Assembly: GCA_034002365.1 (NCBI GenBank)
Contig: JAVFAR010000158.1
Coordinates: forward strand, 1-5,400
DNA from: Trichloromonas sp034002365
GTDB taxonomy: Bacteria > Desulfobacterota > Desulfuromonadia > Desulfuromonadales > Trichloromonadaceae
Direction of reading: 5' to 3'
DNA: 5,400 bases
This document shows positions 1 through 5,362 of the stretch, piece by piece. Below the pieces are notes generated by a model that searched no databases, had not been told where the DNA came from, and was given only the letters and a program-made list of their open reading frames with translations. The position numbers and the translations under genes are program-made. Position 1 is the stretch's first letter. Each line of letters opens with the position of its first letter.

Positions 1-7
1 CACTCAT
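1..7 (-). CDS. 5' end of a divergent minus-strand gene (2 codons only)
   Basis: On the minus strand an ATG at 7-5 is preceded, six bases upstream, by a GGAGG core (18-14) inside the longer GGGGAGGTGA at 20-11. This is close to an ideal Shine-Dalgarno sequence with ideal spacing. The visible codons are Met-Ser and the rest lies outside the window, so the product cannot be named. An extended -10 box on the same strand at 78-70 would give a leader of about 55 bases. The call rests on the ribosome binding site alone. It is plausible because the next gene points the other way, leaving a normal divergent spacer. Confidence 0.45.
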
Positions 8-69
8 ATGTCACCTCCCCTGGAAAGATCGCCATGGCCACCAAAGCATGGCTAGCTTGTTAAAGACTA

Positions 70-78
70 ACTATAGCA
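70..78 (-). promoter_or_regulatory. Extended -10 promoter element facing the minus-strand gene
   Basis: The minus strand reads TGCTATAGT, matching the extended -10 pattern TGnTATAAT with one mismatch. No good -35 hexamer stands 16-18 bases upstream (the 17-spacer hexamer is ACATCC). That is tolerable for an extended -10 promoter but keeps the call tentative. Transcription would start near 63 and run toward the start codon at 7. Confidence 0.33.
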
Positions 79-96
79 GCGGACTTTCGCCTGGAT

Positions 97-174
97 GTTA
101 GGATTGTGTAAGTTTTGCGTAAAAAATGCGGCGGCGTTTGTTTTTCGCCGGTTCATAAACAATCCGCTAACAAT
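97..174. repeat. Related short direct and inverted repeats in the divergent spacer
   Basis: TAAACAAT (156-163) and CTAACAAT (167-174) form a direct repeat with an 11-base period, about one helical turn. The sequence TAAACAATCC (156-165) recurs in inverted orientation at 101-110: the reverse complement of that stretch is TACACAATCC, 9 of 10 identical. Both are followed by TAAC, directly in one copy and after GC in the other. Such an arrangement could be binding sites for a regulator of either divergent gene. The motif matches no regulator I can name, and short AT-rich repeats can arise by chance. Confidence 0.3.
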
Positions 175-275
175 TCCATGGCAAAATTAATGGGGATTTC
201 GCGGAAAAAATCGGCGGCGGCCTTTTCCCGGAAAGACCCTTGTCGACGGCCGCGATTCTCACCGACTCAAGTCCC

Positions 276-280
276 AAGGA
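276..280 (+). promoter_or_regulatory. Ribosome binding site of the CHAD gene
   Basis: AAGGA lies six bases before the ATG at 287 and supports that codon as the start. The ATG at 280-282 is in another frame. No convincing sigma-70 promoter for this gene was found between 100 and 280, so its transcription start is not located. Confidence 0.6.
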
Positions 281-286
281 TGCGGC

Positions 287-1837
287 ATGGAATATCTGCT
301 TCCGGAAAAACTGTCGCTGTTGTCCCTGCGTGACTCGTTGCGCGGCTTCGCCCCCTTCGCGGAGGACCCGCCCCGGGAAGGATGCCTGCGCTATTTCGAC
401 AGCTTCGACTGGCGTCTCTTCCGGCAAGGGCTGACCCTGGAGGAAGAGACAACGGACGGGAGTTCGTTCCTACAACTGCGCCGTCTCGGCAACGGTTCGG
501 TCCCCGGTTCGGTCGGTGGCCAGGCTCCGGATTTCGCCGAAGATCTCCCGTCGGGAGCGTTCCGCGACACCCTCAAGACGATTCTGGAAAATCGCCGACT
601 TTTCCCTCTCGTCGAAGTGCGAGGTCTCTTCCGGCACTGTTCCCTGCTGGATGACCAGGAGAAGACGGTGGCACGACTGACCATCCTGGAGCAACTTGTC
701 GCAGCGGCTGAACAAAGTGAGGGATGGCGCCTGCCTTCCCGGCTGCGTAGCGCGCCGGTCCGCGGCTATGACCGGGAACTGCGAAAACTCGACCGTTTTC
801 TGCAAACCGGGCTCGGTCTGGAACCTGCGCCCGAGGACCTCTGGCACAGCATTATGCTCAGCGTCGGGCGCTCCCCCGGCGATTACTCTGCAAAGCCGGA
901 CTTCCGTTTTGACCCCGCGCAACCAGCCGGAGAAGCCGTCCGCGCAATCCTCGCGCAGCTGCTCGCCACCCTGGAGCGCAATCTGGACGGAACCCGCCGG
1001 GATCTCGACAGCGAATTCCTGCACGATTTCCGGGTCGCGATCCGGCGTACCCGTGCCGCTCTCGGCCAGCTCAAAGACCTGCTGCCGGCGATGGTGGTGG
1101 AACGTTTCCGTCCCGAATTCGCCTGGCTCGGCACGATTACCTCTCCGGTGCGCGATCTCGACGTTCACCTGCTCGGCTTTGACGGCTACCGCAACCTTCT
1201 GCCCCCGGAACCGGCTGACGATCTCGCACCCCTGCACGAACGGCTCCTTGCCCATCAGAGAACGGCCCAGCGGCAACTGGCCGAGGAACTGGCCTCGCCG
1301 CGCTTCCGGAAGGTGCTCGCCGACTGGCGTGCCTGGCTTGCCAAGCCGCCTTTTGCCGATGGGTCCTGGCCGCAATCGGCCGCGCTCCCCCTGGCGAAGG
1401 CGGCGAATGCCCATATTCGCCGGAGTTTCCGCCGCGTCCTGCGCGAAGGGGCCGTCATCACCGACGGTTCTCCCCCGGAAGAGTTTCACGAACTGCGCAA
1501 ATCCTGCAAGAAACTGCGCTATCTTCTGGAGTTTTTCCAAAGTCTGTATCCCCGTGATAAAATTTCGCCGCTGATCAGGTCGCTGAAAGAGCTTCAGGAA
1601 AATCTCGGCGAATTTCAGGATCTCGAAGTCCATGCCCAAGCTTTGCGCGCCTTGGCAATGATGCCGGAAGCGCCGCCGTCCCTGCCCCCGGAAACCCTGC
1701 TCGCCATCGGGCAACTCAGCGAACGGCTGCGAGAGCGCCAGCGGCAGGTGCGCGCGGAATTCGCCGCGCGTTTCGGCGCCTTTGCCGCGCCGGGGAACCT
1801 GCGCCCGGTTCGAAAACTCTTCAGGAAAGAGCCTTGA
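287..1837 (+). CDS. CHAD domain protein with degenerate CYTH-like N-terminus
   Basis: A 516-residue soluble protein with no signal peptide or membrane segment. The C-terminal part, roughly residues 215-500, is a CHAD domain: an all-helical fold with two conserved histidine/arginine-rich helices, seen here as HDFRVAIRR (246-254) and FHELRKSCKKLRYLLEFF (400-417). In the family these basic faces bind polyphosphate, and CHAD proteins associate with polyphosphate granules. The N-terminal part, about residues 1-150, looks like a worn CYTH (triphosphate tunnel) domain, with RYFDSFDWRLFRQGLTL (35-51), LQLRR (62-66) and PLVEVRGLFR (107-116). The hallmark ExExK of active CYTH enzymes is not visible at the N-terminus (MEYLLPEK), so catalysis is doubtful. 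CYTH-CHAD fusions are a known architecture. The start is set by AAGGA six bases upstream. The ParA gene follows after four bases. I am sure of the CHAD part and less sure of the CYTH part. Confidence 0.9.
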   Translation: MEYLLPEKLSLLSLRDSLRGFAPFAEDPPREGCLRYFDSFDWRLFRQGLTLEEETTDGSSFLQLRRLGNGSVPGSVGGQAPDFAEDLPSGAFRDTLKTILENRRLFPLVEVRGLFRHCSLLDDQEKTVARLTILEQLVAAAEQSEGWRLPSRLRSAPVRGYDRELRKLDRFLQTGLGLEPAPEDLWHSIMLSVGRSPGDYSAKPDFRFDPAQPAGEAVRAILAQLLATLERNLDGTRRDLDSEFLHDFRVAIRRTRAALGQLKDLLPAMVVERFRPEFAWLGTITSPVRDLDVHLLGFDGYRNLLPPEPADDLAPLHERLLAHQRTAQRQLAEELASPRFRKVLADWRAWLAKPPFADGSWPQSAALPLAKAANAHIRRSFRRVLREGAVITDGSPPEEFHELRKSCKKLRYLLEFFQSLYPRDKISPLIRSLKELQENLGEFQDLEVHAQALRALAMMPEAPPSLPPETLLAIGQLSERLRERQRQVRAEFAARFGAFAAPGNLRPVRKLFRKEP

Positions 1838-1841
1838 ACTC

Positions 1842-2588
1842 ATGAAAATTCTCGCGACCTACAATATCAAAGGGGGGGTGGGCAAGACCGCCGCCGCCGT
1901 CAATCTCGCCTACCTGGCAGCGCGGGACGGCGCCCGGACCCTGGTCTGGGATCTCGATCCCCAGGGGGCGGCGACCTTTTACTTCCGGATCAAGCCCAAG
2001 GTCAAGGGCGGCGGCGAAAAGCTGCTCGGCGGCAAGAACGGCCTGGAATCCGCGATCAAAGGGACGGACTATCCGCGGCTCGACCTGTTGCCGGCCGACT
2101 TTTCCTACCGCCATCTCGACATCCTCCTCGGCGGCGAAAAGAAGCCGGCCAAACGCTTCAAGAAACTCCTCGCGCCCCTGGCCGCTTCCTACGATTACCT
2201 CTTTCTCGACTGTCCCCCCAGTATTTCCCTGGTTTCCGAGGCGGTCTTCGGCGCCGCTGAAATCCTGCTGGTGCCGATCATCCCCACGCCCCTGTCCCTG
2301 CGCACCCTCGAACAGATCTACGCTTTCGAACAGGATGAGGGATTGAACGATCTGAAAACCCTCCCCTTTTTCTCCATGGTCGACCGCCGTAAAAATCTGC
2401 ACCGGGAGATTGTCGAGAGCCTGCCCCGGCAACGCTCCGAACTGCTGGAAACGGAAATCCCCTACGCCAGCGAGGTGGAACAGATGGGCATTCGCCGCCT
2501 GCCCCTGGCCGCCTACTCCCCCCACAGCCGCGCCGCCCTGGCCTTCGCCGGACTCTGGCGGGAAATCCGGGACCATCTGGGCGATTGA
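1842..2588 (+). CDS. ParA/MinD-family ATPase (orphan, coupled to CHAD gene)
   Basis: A 248-residue P-loop ATPase of the ParA/MinD superfamily. It has a deviant Walker A motif KGGVGKT (10-16) with the signature lysine K10, a Walker A' DLDPQGA (37-43), and a Walker B region YLFLDCPPS around D123. These ATPases dimerise on ATP binding, usually bind DNA non-specifically as dimers, and move or space plasmids, chromosomes or protein cargo with an activating partner. No ParB is visible here. ATG 1842 starts the protein directly at the first beta strand; the longer frame from 1782 lies inside the CHAD gene and is rejected. The CHAD stop is four bases upstream and only a weak purine-rich ribosome site (1823-1831) is present, so translational coupling is likely. 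A lysine-rich stretch with glycines follows Walker A' (about residues 49-66). A chromosome-partition role is unlikely without parB; action on a CHAD-linked cargo is inference. Confidence 0.92.
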   Translation: MKILATYNIKGGVGKTAAAVNLAYLAARDGARTLVWDLDPQGAATFYFRIKPKVKGGGEKLLGGKNGLESAIKGTDYPRLDLLPADFSYRHLDILLGGEKKPAKRFKKLLAPLAASYDYLFLDCPPSISLVSEAVFGAAEILLVPIIPTPLSLRTLEQIYAFEQDEGLNDLKTLPFFSMVDRRKNLHREIVESLPRQRSELLETEIPYASEVEQMGIRRLPLAAYSPHSRAALAFAGLWREIRDHLGD

Positions 2589-2620
2589 CCTTCCGCTCGT
2601 TCGATTCCCCTACGCGCCAT

Positions 2621-2660
2621 AAAAAAGGCCGGTCACGGGGGAGGCATCCCGTAACCGGCC
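2621..2660 (-). terminator. Intrinsic terminator, minus-strand orientation
   Basis: GGCCGGT (2627-2633) plus ACGGG (2635-2639) pair with CCCGT (2648-2652) plus ACCGGCC (2654-2660) around an 8-base loop (2640-2647). In minus-strand RNA the remaining position is a U-G wobble, giving an unbroken 13-pair stem followed by six U (2626-2621). In plus-strand RNA that position is a C-A mismatch and no U-tract follows. The structure therefore terminates minus-strand transcription. It can at most weakly shield the end of the ParA transcript, which stops 38 bases away. Confidence 0.78.
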
Positions 2661-2740
2661 AAGGGGTGGAACAAGAGGGAGGTATGAAGAGGGAGTCTTC
2701 ATGGGTATCGCCGGGCCGCCTGCCACAACAGCCCGTCGAT
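2621..2740 (-). ncRNA. Candidate trans-acting small RNA with anti-Shine-Dalgarno motifs
   Basis: On the minus strand, directly before the terminator at 2660-2621, the RNA would read in order: a possible 5-pair stem (2735-2731 with 2716-2712); a 7-pair hairpin AUGAAGA/UCUUCAU (2702-2684) with loop CUCCC; a 23-base unpaired CU-rich linker containing ACCUCCC (2683-2677); and the terminator hairpin whose loop is AUGCCUCC. Three exposed CU-rich motifs complementary to GGAGG-type ribosome binding sites resemble the exposed anti-Shine-Dalgarno loops of several known bacterial sRNAs. A TATGAT -10-like box lies at 2752-2747 without a clear -35, so the 5' end (about 2740) is a guess. No minus-strand protein gene precedes the terminator. 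I recognise no named family. Confidence 0.48.
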
Positions 2741-2746
2741 GGTTGA

Positions 2747-2752
2747 ATCATA
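2747..2752 (-). promoter_or_regulatory. Possible -10 box for the small RNA
   Basis: The minus strand reads TATGAT, five of six bases matching TATAAT, about seven bases before the proposed RNA start near 2740. The hexamer 17 bases upstream is TGGCGG, a poor -35. The site is proposed mainly because its position suits a transcript ending at the 2621 terminator. Confidence 0.25.
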
Positions 2753-2902
2753 GCGAAAGGGGCCGGCAGCCGCCACGGTGCAACCCGTAAAATTGTCGGC
2801 GAACAGAAGCATCCCCGGTCTGTGCGAATGCGCGGATGAAGGAAAGGGTTTATGTCGGAAAGTTCAAGGTCTTAAGGTTTTTCGTTACATGAGCATTTTT
2901 GT
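2753..2902. other. Remainder of the 375-base intergenic gap, no recognised feature
   Basis: This middle part of the gap between the ParA and diguanylate cyclase genes shows no convincing gene, tRNA or riboswitch. In particular I see no c-di-GMP (GEMM) riboswitch in front of the cyclase gene. A seven-codon frame at 2852-2875 behind GGAAAGGG is too short to call. GTCTTAA (2869-2875) is an inverted copy of TTAAGAC (2924-2930) at the edge of the downstream palindrome. Confidence 0.5.
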
Positions 2903-2910
2903 GATATATC

Positions 2911-2928
2911 CTTAACCACCTGGTTAAG
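2911..2928. promoter_or_regulatory. Perfect 18-base palindrome, probable operator of the cyclase gene
   Basis: CTTAACCA-CC-TGGTTAAG is a perfect 8-base inverted repeat with a 2-base centre. Its right end is 35 bases before the ATG of the diguanylate cyclase gene. The self-complementary GATATATC at 2903-2910 abuts it and offers -10-like hexamers, though no good -35 is seen. Size and position fit a dimeric regulator binding at or just after the promoter, most simply as a repressor. No regulator can be named from the site. Confidence 0.5.
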
Positions 2929-2949
2929 ACGATCGCGTTGACTGGTTCC

Positions 2950-2956
2950 GGGGAGG
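2950..2956 (+). promoter_or_regulatory. Ribosome binding site of the diguanylate cyclase gene
   Basis: GGGGAGG ends seven bases before ATG 2964 and fixes that start. The GGGAGGT here is exactly complementary to the ACCUCCC of the candidate small RNA encoded at 2683-2677, so this messenger is one possible local target. The match is largely the generic Shine-Dalgarno core. Confidence 0.7.
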
Positions 2957-2963
2957 TTAGGGC

Positions 2964-4979
2964 ATGACGTTTTGTTTTTGGACTTCGATCCGAAAACACC
3001 TGGTGCTGATTGTGCTCATGGCGGTATTGCCCGCATTGGCCATCATTTTCCATTGCGGCCTCGATCAGCGGCAGCAGGCGATTGAGACGGCCGAACGAGA
3101 GATCCGGCTGCTGGCGCGGAACCTCTGCGAAGCCCATATGGGGCAGTTTGAGGCGGTGCGGCAGACGCTGGCCACCCTGGCGCAAGTCCCCGCCGTGCAG
3201 AATCTCGACCCCCAGGCCGCCAGCGAGTTCTTTCGTCTGGTGACTGAACGGATGCCGGGCATCCACAATGTCATCGCAGCCCATGTCGATGGCGAAGTCT
3301 TCGCTTCGGGCAGGCCTTTTGCCGGGACCTCCCTGGCGGACCGCAAGCACTTTCGCGAAGCTCTGGAGCATCTGGATATCGCCGCCGGGGAATATCTGCT
3401 GACCCGGATCGGCGGTGAAATCCCCGTATTCCCCTATGCCTATCCGGTCCTCGATCCATCCGGAAACCCCCGGGCGGTTTTGACCATGACGCTGAAGCTC
3501 GACCATCTGGCCCGGCTCTACGATGTCGTCCCGCTGCCGGAAGGCTCTTTCATCGCCATTACCGATCATCGGGGACTTCGCCTCTCCTATTATCCGGAGC
3601 GGGAGGATACCAATCCGGTCGGCCGCCCGATCGCGCCCGAAGCCTGGGCCCTCGCCGAGGAGCATCCCGAGCAGGCCTTTGGCAAAGTCCTGGGGTCCGA
3701 CGGGCGGATCCGGATGGTCGCCTGTCAGGCGGTGCGTCTCGCACCCGGCGGGGCGCCCTACATGTACATGTGGGCCGGTATTCCCGAAGCCCAGATCCTG
3801 GAAAACGCCGACCGCCTTCTTATCAACAACCTGCTGCTCATGGCCGGGTCCATCGCCGCCGCGCTGGTTTTCTCATGGTGGCTGGGCAAGAAGACCATTG
3901 TCGAGCCGGTAGGCATGCTGGTGTCGGTCACCGAGGACTTCGCCCGGGGGGATTTTCAGGCGCGCGGCAATTTGCCCGCTGCCGACGGCGAACTGGGAAT
4001 GCTCGCCCAAGCCTTCGGCCGTATGGCGGAAAGCCTGGAAAAAAGCCGGGAATCGTTGCGGTCGTCGGAAGAGCGTTATCGAACTTTGTTCGAATGCAGC
4101 GCCGACGGCCTGCTCATCGCCGATATGACGAACCGGCGTTTCAAATACGCCAATCCCATGATCTGCAAGATGCTGGGCTATTCCGAGAAAGAATTGCTCC
4201 ATTTGAGTGTCGAGGAAATTCATCCGGCGACGGCCTTGCCGGAGGTGATCGCCGAATTTGAAAAGGTGATCGATGCGGAGCTGTACCATTTCCATAACAT
4301 CCCTTGCCGACGGAAGGACGGCTCGGTCTTCTTCGCCGATATCAACGGCACCATTCTCGATCTGGACGGCATCCCCTGCCGCCTGGGGATGTTCCGCGAC
4401 GTCAGCGAACGCAAGCTCGACGAAGATCGTCTGAAGCATCTGGCCACCCACGACGAATTGACCGGCCTGGCCAATCGCACCCTGTTGCAGGATCGGCTGG
4501 AGAATGCCATTCATTATGCGCAGCGTTCCGGCCGTCTGGTGGGGGTGCTGATGCTCGACCTCGACCGCTTCAAGGAGATCAATGACAGTTTCGGCCATGA
4601 TTTCGGCGACAAGCTCCTGTGCGCGACGGCGCAACGGCTGGTGAACACCGTGCGCGAAGCGGATACGGTGGCGCGACTGGGCGGGGATGAATTCGTCATC
4701 CTGCTGGCGGAGCTGCCCGACCCGGAAAGGGTGGGGCTGATCGCCGACAAAATCCTGCGCCACCTGGCCGAGCCGCTGTGGATCGATGAGCGTGAGATCC
4801 TGCTGACGGCGAGTTTGGGGGGATGCCTTTATCCCCGGGACGGCTTTGATGGCGAAACCCTGATCCGTTACGCCGACATGGCCATGTATCAGGCGAAAAA
4901 GAAGGGACGGAACCGCTTCGCGCTGTACGACGCCGCGATGAGTCTGAACGGGGAGGACTCCGGCGTTCCGGTCCGATAA
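2964..4979 (+). CDS. Membrane sensor diguanylate cyclase: Cache-HAMP-PAS-GGDEF
   Basis: A 671-residue inner-membrane enzyme expected to make cyclic di-GMP from two GTP. An N-terminal membrane helix (about 12-32) is followed by a periplasmic region (about 33-287) of Cache type, with the characteristic DRKHFREAL at 126-134. A second membrane helix (about 288-307) leads to a HAMP linker (about 309-361; P315, E343), a PAS domain (about 370-482) and a GGDEF domain (about 493-655). The GGDEF signature is intact at 573-577, the metal-binding aspartate lies in LDLDRFK (531-537), and the RxxD inhibitory site READ (564-567) is exactly five residues before GGDEF. The enzyme is therefore probably active and product-inhibited. 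There is no EAL or HD-GYP domain. The ligand is unknown; Cache domains often bind small organic molecules. PAS residues give no clear haem or flavin signature. The gene stands alone behind its own operator-like palindrome. Confidence 0.95.
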   Translation: MTFCFWTSIRKHLVLIVLMAVLPALAIIFHCGLDQRQQAIETAEREIRLLARNLCEAHMGQFEAVRQTLATLAQVPAVQNLDPQAASEFFRLVTERMPGIHNVIAAHVDGEVFASGRPFAGTSLADRKHFREALEHLDIAAGEYLLTRIGGEIPVFPYAYPVLDPSGNPRAVLTMTLKLDHLARLYDVVPLPEGSFIAITDHRGLRLSYYPEREDTNPVGRPIAPEAWALAEEHPEQAFGKVLGSDGRIRMVACQAVRLAPGGAPYMYMWAGIPEAQILENADRLLINNLLLMAGSIAAALVFSWWLGKKTIVEPVGMLVSVTEDFARGDFQARGNLPAADGELGMLAQAFGRMAESLEKSRESLRSSEERYRTLFECSADGLLIADMTNRRFKYANPMICKMLGYSEKELLHLSVEEIHPATALPEVIAEFEKVIDAELYHFHNIPCRRKDGSVFFADINGTILDLDGIPCRLGMFRDVSERKLDEDRLKHLATHDELTGLANRTLLQDRLENAIHYAQRSGRLVGVLMLDLDRFKEINDSFGHDFGDKLLCATAQRLVNTVREADTVARLGGDEFVILLAELPDPERVGLIADKILRHLAEPLWIDEREILLTASLGGCLYPRDGFDGETLIRYADMAMYQAKKKGRNRFALYDAAMSLNGEDSGVPVR

Positions 4980-5021
4980 ACTGTCAGGGTGTCGAATTAT
5001 TTACAAACGCGTGGAGTCCTC
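4953..5021. repeat. 9-base inverted repeat spanning the cyclase 3' end
   Basis: GAGGACTCC (4953-4961) and GGAGTCCTC (5013-5021) are exact reverse complements, 51 bases apart, straddling the cyclase stop codon. There is no T-tract, so this is not an intrinsic terminator. No other terminator was found between 4980 and 5038, so read-through into the next gene is possible. The repeat may be chance. Confidence 0.25.
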
Positions 5022-5028
5022 AGCCTTT

Positions 5029-5032
5029 GGAG
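5029..5032 (+). promoter_or_regulatory. Ribosome binding site of the MNT gene
   Basis: GGAG lies six bases before ATG 5039 and supports that start. No clear -35/-10 pair was found in the short gap before it. Confidence 0.55.
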
Positions 5033-5038
5033 TGAAAA

Positions 5039-5362
5039 ATGCCTTTGAATGATCACGACCTGACTGTTGCCCGGGAACTGAAAGAGCGACTGGTTCATCT
5101 CGCCCCGCTGGTCGATTTTCGCATTTTTGGCTCCCGCGCCCGGGGAGATGCGGAACCGGAATCGGACATGGATATTTTCATCGAATTTGAAAATGTCGAC
5201 AAACGGCTGGAAGAGCGGGTTTCCGATGCGGCCTGGGAGATCGGTTTCGACCGTGGGCTGGTGATTTGCCCCTTGATTTTCAGCCGACAGGAGGTGGAAA
5301 AGTCCCCGCTGCGTTCCTCTCCCATCCTCAAGGCCATCCGTGCCGAAGGAATCAAGGTATGA
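5039..5362 (+). CDS. Minimal nucleotidyltransferase (MNT-type antitoxin)
   Basis: A 107-residue protein of the minimal nucleotidyltransferase family. The signature GSRARGDAEPESDMD at 31-45 contains the GS pair and the two metal-binding aspartates D43 and D45 of the GSx(9)SDxD pattern. The length is normal for the family. In MNT-HEPN (type VII) toxin-antitoxin systems the MNT partner neutralises a HEPN ribonuclease, in studied cases by adding AMP to a tyrosine near the HEPN active site. The C-terminal half (LVICPLIFS at 75-83, ending near IRAEGIKV) has no obvious third acidic residue, which may be usual for this branch. The stop codon overlaps the next ATG (ATGA at 5359-5362), giving tight coupling to a HEPN-like frame. 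A defence or addiction role is inferred from family and context. Confidence 0.88.
   Translation: MPLNDHDLTVARELKERLVHLAPLVDFRIFGSRARGDAEPESDMDIFIEFENVDKRLEERVSDAAWEIGFDRGLVICPLIFSRQEVEKSPLRSSPILKAIRAEGIKV

Noticed and set aside
132..150. Hairpin CGGCG/CGCCG with a 9-base T-rich loop
   Set aside because: Only five pairs and no T-tract after it; not a terminator and too weak to call a regulatory structure.
163..179. Resemblance to half of the E. coli lac operator (ATCCGCT.ACAATTCCA)
   Set aside because: Only one half-site matches; the symmetric half is missing and surrounding bases are unlike lac or cloning-vector sequence, so chance is likelier than a LacI site or contamination.
470..1843. 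Long minus-strand open frame of 457 codons opposite the CHAD gene
   Set aside because: GC-rich antisense shadow: low-complexity composition, no recognisable domain, and the plus-strand frame has clear CHAD motifs.
1821..2576. Minus-strand 251-codon frame opposite the ParA gene
   Set aside because: Glycine- and glutamine-rich mirror of the ParA coding strand; no independent start signals or domain.
2684..2746. Small plus-strand frame of 20 codons after AGGGAGGT
   Set aside because: The ribosome site is only one or two bases from the ATG, the start lies inside a hairpin, and the purine-rich stretch is better explained as the complement of the CU-rich minus-strand RNA.
2278..2751. Minus-strand 157-codon frame crossing the ParA 3' end and the intergenic gap
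   Set aside because: It runs through the strong minus-strand terminator and overlaps a confident gene; composition is shadow-like.
2852..2875. Seven-codon leader-like frame (MSESSRS) before the cyclase gene
   Set aside because: Too short, no attenuator-type structure or regulatory codons, and no conservation evidence available.
2938..2943. TTGACT as a -35 box
   Set aside because: No -10 element lies at proper distance; the spacing would place it on the start codon.
2760..2963. Possible c-di-GMP (GEMM) riboswitch ahead of the GGDEF gene
   Set aside because: The conserved GEMM core and paired stems are not present.
2850..3665. Minus-strand 271-codon frame over the cyclase 5' half and palindrome
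   Set aside because: Antisense to a well-supported sensor domain, with no protein family resemblance.
3873..4763. Minus-strand 296-codon frame opposite PAS/GGDEF
   Set aside because: Antisense shadow of conserved GGDEF coding sequence.
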